From NCBI RefSeq assembly GCF_007989085.1, contig NZ_BJVJ01000060.1:1-37153 (forward strand): DNA of 37,153 nucleotides. The letters are read 5' to 3'. The position numbers and the translations under genes were made by a program. Source of the stretch: Pseudonocardia sulfidoxydans NBRC 16205 (GTDB lineage Bacteria; Actinomycetota; Actinomycetes; Mycobacteriales; Pseudonocardiaceae). Under the pieces are notes generated by a model. That model was not told where the DNA came from, did not search any database, and saw nothing but the letters and a program-made list of their open reading frames with translations. Shown one piece after another: positions 14,877 through 23,757 of this stretch (position 1 is its first letter; the number at the start of each line of letters is the position of its first letter).

Positions 14877-17729
14877 TCAGAGCGATCGCGCTGCGACCAC
14901 CGAGCTGGGCAGTGCTCTCACGAGTTCCCTACGGGAGCTGACGCCGAGCTTGGTGAAGACCTTGCGGAGGTGCCATTCGACGGTGCGAGGGCTGAGGAAC
15001 AGCTGGGCCCCGATCTCGGGGTTGGTGTGTCGTTGGGCAGCGAGTCGAGCGATCTGCAGTTCCTGGTCGGTGAGGTCTCCCTCGGTCTCGGGAACCCGTC
15101 GGCGGGCTGTCTCGCCCGTGGCGTGCAGTTCGCGCCGGGCGCGTTCGGAGAACGCTCCCGCCCCGAACGCGACGAACATGTCGTGGGCGGCACGTAGATG
15201 CTCGCGTGCGTCGATCCGTCGCCCTTCGCGGCGCAGCCATTCCCCGTAGAGCAGGTGGGCGCGGGCGAGTTCGGCCTTGACCCGGGTGGGGCGCAGATGA
15301 CTGATCGCTTCCCGATAGAGGGGCTCCGCGGCGGCACCATCGGTCACCAGCGCACGGGAGCGTGCCTCCACGCCGAGCGCCCAACCGGTGTTGCTGGCCT
15401 TGGTCATCTGAGAGAGCCGCTCGAGGGCGGCGACGGCGAGGTCGCGTCTGCCGCTCCGGGAGGCGGCTTCGACCAACTCGGTGAGGCCCCAGTTCGCCGC
15501 GCCCAACTCTTGCGGATTCTCAGCGGCTTGCTGGGCAGCGGTCACGGCGTCGTCGTACCTGCCGAGACCGTTGAACAGCAGCGCGCTGGTCCATTGTGCG
15601 ACGGTGATCCCGATCCCCTCACCACGAAAGACGATCTCGTCCATGGCTGTGGCGGTCAGTGCCCGGGCGTGGTCCTCGCGGCCCTGCCACGCGGCCAGGG
15701 CGAGGGCCCCGTAGGGCGCGATGTCTCCGCCGGTCGCTTCGGCCACTGCTTTCGACTCTTCGAGGAGGTGGGCGGCGGTGGTCAGCTCCCCGGCGAAGAG
15801 CTGGACGACGATGCGGGAGTGCAGGGCTAGCGGAAGCTCGCTGAGTGCGCCGGTCTCGCGGGCAGTCGTGAGGTGGCGGCTGGACAGGTCGTGCCAGCTC
15901 TCGTCGTCCCAGAGGTCTGCCGCGGTGATCGAGGCGAGCCAGAGCCAGCGTGTGCCGCTCCTCGTGGCGTCCTGGTTGCGGAAGGCCTGCAGTACTCGGT
16001 GCCCGATCGGTGTTGCTGCGGCATAGCCGTCGGTGAACAGAGCCGACAGGCCTTCCAGGAGTAGGTCGCTGTGCTGGGGGTTGGGTGGCGTGGGGGCACG
16101 CCGCGCGGCGCGGGCGATCTCTTGCAGGCCGACGCCGCGGGTGAGGCGCCCGGCGAACATGGCAGCGTTGAAGGCGTCGAGATAGGTCTCGCGGGCCAGC
16201 GCGACGTCGAGTGGCTCGAGTCGCCTCGCCGCGGCGAGCAGGAGCGGTGCTGCTTCGCTGCTGTGGCTTGAGGCGAAGGCGAGCTGGGCGCGCAGGAGGT
16301 CGATCCTGGCACCCTGGAGATCGTCGGGCCGCTCGGACTCGCAGGTGCCGAGTAGGCGCGCTGTCGCGTCGAACTCGCCGGCGTGGAGCCGGGCCTGTGC
16401 GGCCGCGAGCAGGCGTGCCCCGCGTCGTGACGGTTCCGGGGTGAGCTCGGCGGAGCGCTGCAGGAACGCGCCCGCGGCTGCGAAGCCGCCACGTGTGTGG
16501 GCTCGGTCTGCGGATCGTTCAAGTTCGCCGGCGACGTTCTCGTCGGGTCCGGCGCACGCCTGCCCACGGTGCCAGGCTCGGCGGTCAGGGTCGAGGGTGA
16601 CGACGTGGGCGAGTGCGCCGTGTACCTCACGCAGGTCGCGGACGTCGGCGGCGCGGCAGACAGCCGATCGCAGCAGGGGGTGCCGGAAGCGAACACGGGT
16701 ACCGAGTTCGATCAGCTCCGCGGCTTCGGCGGGAGCAGCTGCTCCCGGCGGTATCCCGAGGTGTTGGGCCGCTTGCCACAGCACCGTCACGTCGCCGACG
16801 GGTTCGACGGCGGCGATGAGCAGGAGCCGCCGGGTGGCAGCGGGCAACGGCTGGAGTTGCCGGAGAAATCCTTGCTCCATGCGGCCGGCCAGCGGCACCG
16901 CGCCGGCCCCTGCGAAGCCGAAGGTGAGCTCGGTCGGGGTGCGGCTGCGAGGCAGCTCAAGCAGCGCAAGGGGATTGCCGCGCGCCTCAGCGAGGATCTC
17001 GGCGAAGACCGGCGCGTCGAGGGGACTTCGCAGGGCACCCTGCAGCAACGCGCGGGCGTCGGCATCACCCAGCCCGGTGAGGTGTAGCTCCGACAGGTGC
17101 GGCGTCATCTGTTCGGCGGCGGATTCCGACCTGGTCGCGAACACCAGGCCGACCGATTCCGCGAGCAGCCGCCGGGAGACAAAAGCGAGTGCTTGCGCGG
17201 AAGCCTGGTCGAGCCATTGGGCGTCGTCGACCAGGCAGATCAGGGGTTCGTCCTCGGCGATGTCAGACAGCAAGCTCAGCAGGGCCAGGCCGACGAGGAA
17301 GAGGTCGGGGGCATCGCTGTGCCGGAGTCCGAACGCGGCACTCATTGCATCACGCTGTGGGGCGGGCAGCCGATCGAGGCGGTCGAGGAAAGGGGCGCAG
17401 AGCTGGTGCAGGCCGGCGAAGGCGAAGTCCATCTCGGACTCGACACCCGCCGCACGGATGACCCTGCACTCGGTCGCCCGCGCTGCGAGATAGTCCAGCA
17501 AACTTGTTTTACCGATTCCTGCCTCGCCCCGGACGCCCAAGGCGCGGCTCTGCCCCGCGCGAACGTCGGACAGCAGCCGATCCAGCACGTCGCACTCGTT
17601 GTGCCGGCCACGCAACCATGACCCCGTAGCCCTCGGCCCCGAGGTGCGGTTCCAGCCGTGTCCGGCTCGGTGATCACCGCGAAGACGGAGAGGGTCCGAC
17701 GGCAGCGAGCGAGGCAGGAGTGCGGGCAT
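14877..17729 (-). CDS. LuxR-family LAL regulator with intact P-loop
   Basis: 950 residues from ATG 17729; the first ~38 residues are unlike the family, so a later start is possible. LRGRHNECDVLDRLLSDV opens the AAA/STAND ATPase, with Walker A GEAGIGKT at 68-75 and Walker B-like ICLVDDAQWLD. A long alpha-helical repeat region follows, and the C-terminus is a LuxR HTH (LTDQELQIARLAAQRHTNPE, then LFLSPRTVEWHLRKVFTKLG). LAL proteins are large ATP-dependent activators whose inducer usually binds the central region. It ends the three-regulator minus-strand series. The 95-bp gap before it holds two palindromes that could be autoregulatory. Targets are not evident. Confidence 0.92.
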   Translation of the reverse strand: MPALLPRSLPSDPLRLRGDHRAGHGWNRTSGPRATGSWLRGRHNECDVLDRLLSDVRAGQSRALGVRGEAGIGKTSLLDYLAARATECRVIRAAGVESEMDFAFAGLHQLCAPFLDRLDRLPAPQRDAMSAAFGLRHSDAPDLFLVGLALLSLLSDIAEDEPLICLVDDAQWLDQASAQALAFVSRRLLAESVGLVFATRSESAAEQMTPHLSELHLTGLGDADARALLQGALRSPLDAPVFAEILAEARGNPLALLELPRSRTPTELTFGFAGAGAVPLAGRMEQGFLRQLQPLPAATRRLLLIAAVEPVGDVTVLWQAAQHLGIPPGAAAPAEAAELIELGTRVRFRHPLLRSAVCRAADVRDLREVHGALAHVVTLDPDRRAWHRGQACAGPDENVAGELERSADRAHTRGGFAAAGAFLQRSAELTPEPSRRGARLLAAAQARLHAGEFDATARLLGTCESERPDDLQGARIDLLRAQLAFASSHSSEAAPLLLAAARRLEPLDVALARETYLDAFNAAMFAGRLTRGVGLQEIARAARRAPTPPNPQHSDLLLEGLSALFTDGYAAATPIGHRVLQAFRNQDATRSGTRWLWLASITAADLWDDESWHDLSSRHLTTARETGALSELPLALHSRIVVQLFAGELTTAAHLLEESKAVAEATGGDIAPYGALALAAWQGREDHARALTATAMDEIVFRGEGIGITVAQWTSALLFNGLGRYDDAVTAAQQAAENPQELGAANWGLTELVEAASRSGRRDLAVAALERLSQMTKASNTGWALGVEARSRALVTDGAAAEPLYREAISHLRPTRVKAELARAHLLYGEWLRREGRRIDAREHLRAAHDMFVAFGAGAFSERARRELHATGETARRRVPETEGDLTDQELQIARLAAQRHTNPEIGAQLFLSPRTVEWHLRKVFTKLGVSSRRELVRALPSSVVAARSL

Positions 17730-17804
17730 AGCGCGACGTTACGAGCGCAGGCACCGCTACACATCACCTCAGGTGTCGGGCCAGTACGCATCCCCTGGCC
17801 GTCG

Positions 17805-17817
17805 TGCGTAGTACGCA
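17805..17817. promoter_or_regulatory. Palindrome TGCGTA-G-TACGCA before the first LAL gene
   Basis: A perfect 6-1-6 palindrome, 76 bp upstream of the LAL start at 17729. A direct repeat of its right half (AGTACGCAT) occurs at 17783-17791 and again at 17810-17818. A second palindrome, CACCT-C-AGGTG, is at 17765-17775. This is the kind of array a dimeric HTH regulator binds. Confidence 0.45.
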
Positions 17818-17824
17818 TATCGCG

Positions 17825-20428
17825 CTAGTCGGCGTCGGTCGACCGCTTTCGGACAAGGTCTATGAGCTCGGCCCGGTTGCGTACGCCGGTCTTGGCGTAG
17901 ATCCGCCGGAGGTGGACCGCGACGGTTCTGGGGGACAGAAACAGTGCTTCGGCCGTAGCGTTGTTGGTCCGTCCTGCCACGACCTCACGAACGACTCGCT
18001 CCTCGCTCACCGTCAGCCCGAGGCCCATCCGCGGCTTGGTGGCACGCGGTGGCCGTAGGCCCGAGGAGCGCAGTCGTTTGTCGATCCGAGCCGTCTCGCG
18101 ATGCGCGCCGCACGCGAGCCACAGCGCTCGGGCTTCGCGGAGTGCTGCGGCGCGCTCAGCGTGCTCGGCGGAGGCCTCAGCGAGATCTTCGGATGCCTGG
18201 GCCGCGAGCATCGGGCGGCCGAGTTCGCGGTAAGCGTTTCGGGCATCGCGTAGCGTCTCGACATCGCCTCGCATGACCGCTTCTGCGTGCTGGGCTGCAG
18301 CCTGGGGTAGCGCCGCGTCGCTCGTGGCCGCGAGGGTGGTGAGTAGACGGCACAGCCGGGCGGCATGCCGGTGCAGACCGTGACGGAGCAGGACACGCAG
18401 CCGGGGGATTTCGTCGGTGAGACCACGTGCGATGGCGTAGCGGCGAGGGCCGTCAAGCTTCTCGGAAAGTTGAGCCCACTCAGCGACCTCGGCGTCGGAG
18501 GTGACGTCTACGGCGAACAACAGTCCGATGGCTGCGGTGGTGCTACGCCCGGCGTCGCCGGTAAGCCGCTCTTCGAGGATCGGGCGGAGCTCGGCGAGGC
18601 TGTGGGTATCGCCGCGCAGGTGGGCGATGCGGACGAGGAAGTTCACCGTGTTCGTCTCCACCAGCGACGGCCGGCCGATCGCGTGGGCGAGATGGCGCGC
18701 TGCACGCAGGGTGGTTGCCGCGCTGCTCAGATTGCCTGCTTCGGTCTCGCAAGTCGCCCGGACCATGAGCAGGTTCGGGATTGCGCCGATCTGGCTGCGA
18801 CGCTCGGCCAACCGGGCCATAGAGTCCAAGAGCTGGGTCGCTTCGTCGAGACGGCCGAGGTCGGAGAGCAGTTTCGCCCGGAAGATCCCAGCGATCCACC
18901 ATTCGGGTCCGTGACTGTCGCCATCGGGGACCTCGCTGGCCAGTGCAGCATGCCGGAGTGCTTCGACGAGATCGCCGGAGGCGCTGGCGTCGAGTGCCCG
19001 GGCGAGACCGACCAGCGCGCAGGCGCGTGCGTCTCCCGATCGCTCGGCGAGCTCAGCGGCTTGTTGAATCTCACCCGGTCGGCAGGCGTCGGCGTAGGCG
19101 TGACATGCGAGCCGAACCGCGGCGAGCCGAGCGCGTTCCAGGTCTGTCGTCGCAAGGTTTTCGGCACGCTCTGCCACCGTCAACGCTGCCACTGAGTCCG
19201 AGGCGAGGAACACCTCGGCCAGGGCAAACCCGACCATGGGCGGATGCTCGATGCTGAGAGTGTCAGCCGCAGTTCGAGCCGCATCGGGATCGCCGGCCTG
19301 CACTGCGTAGGAGATGATCCTGGCGGCGGCGTCCTGTCTGCCCGGCTCGTCGTCGGGTCCGGTGTCGGCGGCGCGCTCGGCTGCTTCCTGGCGTGCCAAG
19401 TCGGCGGCCAACCGCAGGTCTCGAGACGCCGCGGCCTTCGACAGCTCGCGCAAGTCTTCCAGCGCGAGGTCGGGGATGCCCTGATCGCGCAGCGCCGCCA
19501 CGAGCCGGTCGGCGTCGTTGTTCTGCGCGAGAGTGGTCAGGGCCCGCGCGACGAGGGCATCGCCGGGGCCGGTTGCGAAGAGATCACGGACCAAACGGTG
19601 ACTGAAGATGAGGTCGTCGCCGTGGCTGCGCAACAGACCAGAGCCGATCGCGGCGAGGAGCGGCTCGACAAGGCCCGCGACCGGACGATCGAGGACCGCA
19701 CCGAGGTCCTCGAGGGAGAACCTGGTTCCCAGGGCCGCCCCGGCTGTAAGGATTCGGCGTGAGTCCTCCCCCAGCCCCGTCAACAAGCACCGGGGCCAGC
19801 CGACGTTGCTTGCCGACCCGGTGGCTCGACGTGCCGTCTCGAGGATGTGTCGCGGGAACAGCGGGACCGTGCCGAGTGCCTCGCGCAGAACGTCGTCCAC
19901 CTCGTCCCGTCCAGTGCACTGCCGTACCAGCATCTCAGCCGCCTGCGTCGACAGCTCACCGAGACGAACCCGCCGCCCGCCGGGATGTCTCTGCGGGACG
20001 ACCGCCCCGGGGGTTCCCGCGATAACCCAAAGCAACGCGGTGTCACCGAGCAAGGGCGGTGCAAGCTCGCCTGCCGACCTCGTGGCGGAGTCGCACATGT
20101 CGATGTCATCTACGATGACGACGACCGCCGGATGCGGTCGGGACTCGTCTGCCGCTCCGCCACATCGGCGGAGCCGGGCCAGCCGGTAGAGCGACAAAGG
20201 GCGGCCCTCCCCCGCCTCGATCAGGGGGACGTTGGCCTCGGCCGCACACTCGCTGACCACGGTCAGCAGGACGGTCCGGCCCGAACCCGCCGGTCCCTCC
20301 AGCACCAGCACACCCCCGCGACCAGCGGCCAGCTCAACCATCGCATGGTCGATTGCCTCCAGCGCGTCTTCTCGACCCAGAACCAGCAGAGCGGCTCGCG
20401 ATGACGACGCCGAGGATTTCTCGCTCAT
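17825..20428 (-). CDS. LuxR-family LAL regulator with Lys-to-Arg Walker A
   Basis: 867 residues from ATG 20428, overlapping the upstream stop as ATGA; in-frame sequence further upstream belongs to the neighbouring gene. The ATPase-like N-terminus has GPAGSGRT at 45-52, where the invariant Walker A lysine is Arg51, and a Walker B-like VVVIVDDIDMCD. A helical repeat region (many A-L-x-x-A pairs) follows. The C-terminal LuxR HTH is intact (LTVSEERVVREVVAGRTNNA, LFLSPRTVAVHLRRIYAKTG). The lysine change suggests weak or no ATP hydrolysis. It is translationally coupled to the gene upstream, so the two may form a hetero-complex or respond to linked signals (inference). Confidence 0.9.
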   Translation of the reverse strand: MSEKSSASSSRAALLVLGREDALEAIDHAMVELAAGRGGVLVLEGPAGSGRTVLLTVVSECAAEANVPLIEAGEGRPLSLYRLARLRRCGGAADESRPHPAVVVIVDDIDMCDSATRSAGELAPPLLGDTALLWVIAGTPGAVVPQRHPGGRRVRLGELSTQAAEMLVRQCTGRDEVDDVLREALGTVPLFPRHILETARRATGSASNVGWPRCLLTGLGEDSRRILTAGAALGTRFSLEDLGAVLDRPVAGLVEPLLAAIGSGLLRSHGDDLIFSHRLVRDLFATGPGDALVARALTTLAQNNDADRLVAALRDQGIPDLALEDLRELSKAAASRDLRLAADLARQEAAERAADTGPDDEPGRQDAAARIISYAVQAGDPDAARTAADTLSIEHPPMVGFALAEVFLASDSVAALTVAERAENLATTDLERARLAAVRLACHAYADACRPGEIQQAAELAERSGDARACALVGLARALDASASGDLVEALRHAALASEVPDGDSHGPEWWIAGIFRAKLLSDLGRLDEATQLLDSMARLAERRSQIGAIPNLLMVRATCETEAGNLSSAATTLRAARHLAHAIGRPSLVETNTVNFLVRIAHLRGDTHSLAELRPILEERLTGDAGRSTTAAIGLLFAVDVTSDAEVAEWAQLSEKLDGPRRYAIARGLTDEIPRLRVLLRHGLHRHAARLCRLLTTLAATSDAALPQAAAQHAEAVMRGDVETLRDARNAYRELGRPMLAAQASEDLAEASAEHAERAAALREARALWLACGAHRETARIDKRLRSSGLRPPRATKPRMGLGLTVSEERVVREVVAGRTNNATAEALFLSPRTVAVHLRRIYAKTGVRNRAELIDLVRKRSTDAD

Positions 20429-22887
20429 CGGGTACGCACCCACTCCGCCAGCTCGGAGCGTGAGCTGATCCCCAACTTGGCATAGACGTGCCGCAGATGT
20501 GTGGTCACCGTGTGCGGGGACAGCCCCAGGTCCTCGGCGATCCGCCGGACGGAGCCGCCACGGCCCACACGGTCGACCACCCGGCGTTCCGTCGGAGTCA
20601 GGGCCAACGAGCCCGGCGCCTCGGGCTCGAGGACATGGCCGTGAACCCGCAGGAACCAGCGAATGCGCCACGCGTCGCGACTGGCATCTCGCTGCATGAG
20701 TTGGGTATGTGCCTGCTCCATGGCATGCACGCCCCCGCGGTCACCGGCCTCGAGCAAAATCGCTCCGAAGTCGGACAACGCGGCCGCCTCGATCAGCGGC
20801 CGCCCCAAGTCCTGCCACCCCCGGCGTGCCTGGTCGAGCGCGGCGGCATCGCGTTCTGCCAGGCCTCGCAGGTGGGCGGCGATCGTGACAGCCAACGGGT
20901 GTGTACCGCTGCATTCGATCCGCGCAATGGCCCGTTCGAGGAGGTCGCGGGCAGGCCGGTGATGTTCGTGCGTCAGCAGTGCGCGGCCGATGAGGATCTC
21001 GTCAGCCGGGTCGAGCCAGGGCACCATGGCCAGCGTCGCGGGATCGACGCTGCGCTGCACCTTCCCAGTCTCGCCGGCCGCGTCGTCCAGCAGGAACTTC
21101 CACCAGCCGACGCGTTGCGCTGCTTCGGAATCCGGCTCAGGATCGGTCTTGTCCAGGATGGTGCGCAGCTCGCCGAGCACGCCCGAGTCGCCCTGGTGGA
21201 GGGCGACCTTGAGCCGCACCGACAATGCGATGGCCTGCAGCCGGTCGTCGGCTCCGTCCGGTACCTGCCAGAGCTGCTGCGAGACCGTCGCGGCAAGGAG
21301 CGCCGCGTCCTGCGCCTCCGGCAGGCGCCCCATCACAAGCAGCGTGAGAGCCCGTTCGCCGTGCAGGAAGCGCGTCGCGAAAGGTTGTGACCCCGCTTGC
21401 AGCTCGGCGAGGAGACGGTCGATCCTGTGCAGCCCTGACTCCGGTCGGCCCAGGACCATGGCCAGGTGCGGGCTCCAGATCATCTCGGGCATCCACTCGG
21501 CGGCCGGCGCGCCAGACCGCTGCCAGGCCGCATCGGCGAGCGCGGTCAGCGAGGCCGACAGGTTGAATTCGCCTCGGTAGAAGTGCCGGATGGCGTCGCA
21601 GGTCTGCAGTCGGGAAAGGGCGTCGTCGTCGCCGGCGGCCTGTGCCTCGGTGAGCGCGGCGGGAAGCAGAGCATCGACGTCGGCGGTACGTCCGAGGGTC
21701 GACAGCGCTCGCAGCTGCACGCTGTACAGCCGCGCCCGGATCACCGAGGAGACGTCCGGGATCGCCAGAGCGGCACTGGTCAACTCCACGGCTCGTCGCG
21801 GTGCGCCGTCGAAGCGGGCCAACCAGAGCAGTACCTGCGCTTCGACCTCGGCCCCGCCACGCTCCGCGAACACTCTCCGCACCAACCCGCGGGCGTCGTC
21901 CACCCGTGCTGTCTGCCACAGCAGGGGCAGCAGCCGCCACGCGATTCCGGTGAGCCGCTCGTCCGGCTCGGGGAACAATGACACCGCGGTCGCGCCGTAG
22001 TCCGCCGCCGCGTCCGGATCAACCTCGGCGAGGGCGTCCATCGCCTCGACCAGGATGTCGATCACCAGCGGGTCGCCGGGGCGGGCGCAGACCGAGGCCT
22101 GCTCGGCAAGCATCGTGGGATCGACCCGGCCCCGCAACCTTCGCAGGACCGCACGCTGCACGCCGCGACGAAGCGCAGACGGGACCTCGGCCTCCACGAC
22201 ATCCTGTAGCTCGAGGTCACTGAGTACGTAGGCGTCCGAGCAGACGGCCAGGATTCCGCGCTCGCGCAACGTGCCGGCAGCGACCTCACACGCCTCGCGA
22301 GCCTGGCCGCTGAGTTCGCTGATCTCGGCGAGGGTCAGCGCCAGTTGAGATACAGCGAGCAGCCGTGTGATCTGACGTTGGCTCTCATCCAGCGCCAGGA
22401 CGCTGGCGCGCAACGCACCGACGTCGCCGTCGGGTGGGTGGTCGTACTCCGGGCCGGCCCGCACGATCCACCCGACGGACGGTTCGGCGTCGCCGGCCGC
22501 GACGGAGTCGATCCACGCGCGGGAGATCGGGTCGAGTCGGCCCTGGTCGTGTACCAGGAACAGGACGCCGGCGTAATCGTCGAGCGCGCTGAGATGGTCG
22601 CGCAGCATCCGGATGAGATGACGGTGGAGACGGGCGGGGACCCCCGTGGCACGGATGAGCGGGACCTGCGCCGCGAAGCCGGCCTCGCGAAGCCCGGCGA
22701 GGAGCGGGCCGAGCGCGAACGCCTGGAGCCTGGTATCCGGGGGGACGTCGACCACGAGCACAGCGGTTGCACGGGCGGCGGCAGCGAACGGGTCGAGGTT
22801 CGTGCCGGCGGCAACGACGACCGCCAGCCCGCGACCGTCGGCGAGGTCGGTGATCAGACCGCCAAGCGCGCTGACCGGCACAGTCAT
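20425..22887 (-). CDS. LuxR-family large regulator without a recognisable P-loop
   Basis: 820 residues from ATG 22887, preceded by GAGGAGAAG. Its size, helical-repeat body and C-terminal LuxR HTH (LTPTERRVVDRVGRGGSVRR, LGLSPHTVTTHLRHVYAKLG) match the LAL family. The N-terminal strand where Walker A should be reads LAVVVAAGTNLDPF and has neither the glycine loop nor the lysine. VLFLVHDQGRLDPISRAW sits where Walker B would be. The protein therefore looks like a LAL whose ATPase has decayed or been repurposed. It is first in a two-gene unit, its stop overlapping the next start. A CGGACG-N6-CGTCCG dyad at 22932-22949, about 45 bp upstream, may be its operator. Confidence 0.88.
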   Translation of the reverse strand: MTVPVSALGGLITDLADGRGLAVVVAAGTNLDPFAAAARATAVLVVDVPPDTRLQAFALGPLLAGLREAGFAAQVPLIRATGVPARLHRHLIRMLRDHLSALDDYAGVLFLVHDQGRLDPISRAWIDSVAAGDAEPSVGWIVRAGPEYDHPPDGDVGALRASVLALDESQRQITRLLAVSQLALTLAEISELSGQAREACEVAAGTLRERGILAVCSDAYVLSDLELQDVVEAEVPSALRRGVQRAVLRRLRGRVDPTMLAEQASVCARPGDPLVIDILVEAMDALAEVDPDAAADYGATAVSLFPEPDERLTGIAWRLLPLLWQTARVDDARGLVRRVFAERGGAEVEAQVLLWLARFDGAPRRAVELTSAALAIPDVSSVIRARLYSVQLRALSTLGRTADVDALLPAALTEAQAAGDDDALSRLQTCDAIRHFYRGEFNLSASLTALADAAWQRSGAPAAEWMPEMIWSPHLAMVLGRPESGLHRIDRLLAELQAGSQPFATRFLHGERALTLLVMGRLPEAQDAALLAATVSQQLWQVPDGADDRLQAIALSVRLKVALHQGDSGVLGELRTILDKTDPEPDSEAAQRVGWWKFLLDDAAGETGKVQRSVDPATLAMVPWLDPADEILIGRALLTHEHHRPARDLLERAIARIECSGTHPLAVTIAAHLRGLAERDAAALDQARRGWQDLGRPLIEAAALSDFGAILLEAGDRGGVHAMEQAHTQLMQRDASRDAWRIRWFLRVHGHVLEPEAPGSLALTPTERRVVDRVGRGGSVRRIAEDLGLSPHTVTTHLRHVYAKLGISSRSELAEWVRTR

Positions 22888-23010
22888 CGCGCTTCTCCTC
22901 GGCGCACGAAACGGAACGAAACGACGTCATTCGGACGCTACACCGTCCGCAGAAGAAGGAAATCCGTCGTTCCGACGTGGTTGAGCAGCCGCGTGGCCTA
23001 CCTAGCAAGG

Positions 23011-23037
23011 TGTCACGGATCGGCCGGTTTCCTTGTC
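23011..23037 (+). promoter_or_regulatory. ECF41-like promoter candidate for doxX
   Basis: TGTCAC (23011-23016), 17-nt spacer, TGTC (23034-23037). The spacer begins GGAT, as in the copies at 25957 and 31500. The doxX start is 195 bp further, implying a long leader. Confidence 0.5.
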
Positions 23038-23123
23038 TTCGGTGGGGAGCCAACCGCGATGGTCGCGGGAGGGTCGTCCGCAGCTGTGCCGCTTGCATTC
23101 GAGGGTGCCGCCGTCGACGCTCG

Positions 23124-23143
23124 CGACCTGCCAAGGCAGGTCG
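23124..23143. promoter_or_regulatory. Palindrome in the doxX leader
   Basis: CGACCTGCC-AA-GGCAGGTCG: 9-bp perfect arms around AA. As DNA it is an operator-like palindrome; as RNA it would be a hairpin 90 nt before the doxX start. The role is unknown. Confidence 0.4.
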
Positions 23144-23231
23144 GCTCCTGGCGCCAGCAGCTCAACCGGCTCTGCCGTGGCCAGGCGACTGTCGGCCCGT
23201 CGTAGGCAGAGTCCGCGAGGAGGGACACACC

Positions 23232-23657
23232 ATGGACAGCCTGGTTCGTGTATCGCGCTGGAGGTGGGCCCACCTGCCGACGCGCCTGTCGGCTGGCGCA
23301 TTCTTACTCACCACAGGGACTGCCAAGTGGGCTGGCGGCGAGGCAGTCGCCGCGAAGGTTCACGAGCTTGCCTGCGTGGCGTACCCCTTCCTCGTCCATG
23401 TCGATTCGGCACGGTTTTTGCGCCTGCTCGCAGGCACGGAGATCGCTGTCGCGGCCGCCCTTCTGATCCCGCGCGTGTCGGGGCGGTCGGCGGGGGCGAG
23501 CCTGAGCGCATTGTCGCTGGGGTTGCTCGGGCTCTATGCGCGCTCTCCGGCGATGCACGACGGCATCCGGCCCACCGACGAGGGCATCGCGGTCGCCAAG
23601 GACGTGTGGCTGCTGGGCATCGGTGCCGCGCTGATCCTCGACGACATGGGACTCTGA
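23232..23657 (+). CDS. DoxX-family membrane protein
   Basis: 141 residues from ATG 23232, with GAGGAGGGA seven bases upstream. Hydrophobic segments (LPTRLSAGAFLLTTGTAKW, FLRLLAGTEIAVAAALLIP, ASLSALSLGLLGLYA, WLLGIGAALILDD) give the four-helix DoxX layout, with SAGAFLLTTGTAKWAG as the usual first-helix motif. DoxX proteins are small inner-membrane proteins linked to redox and thiol stress or quinone-related complexes; the molecular role here is not known. It is alone on its transcript between the LuxR series and the convergent flavoprotein gene. An ECF41-like element precedes it. Confidence 0.85.
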   Translation: MDSLVRVSRWRWAHLPTRLSAGAFLLTTGTAKWAGGEAVAAKVHELACVAYPFLVHVDSARFLRLLAGTEIAVAAALLIPRVSGRSAGASLSALSLGLLGLYARSPAMHDGIRPTDEGIAVAKDVWLLGIGAALILDDMGL

Positions 23658-23757
23658 GGCATCCCAGGCATCGAACGTTGGACTGGCTGGGGAGTCCCGG
23701 GCTGCATGTCGGCTGCCGGTGGCACGCTCCGCTGACGCCTCCAGCCGTGCGACTCGG

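Larger units (their letters stand above)
22888..23231. other. 344-bp divergent gap between LuxR regulator and doxX
   Basis: No gene seen. Contents, left to right: dyad CGGACG-N6-CGTCCG (22932-22949), ECF41-like element on the plus strand (23011-23037), and a near-continuous 20-bp palindrome (23124-23143) inside the presumed doxX leader. The last two are listed separately. Confidence 0.6.
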
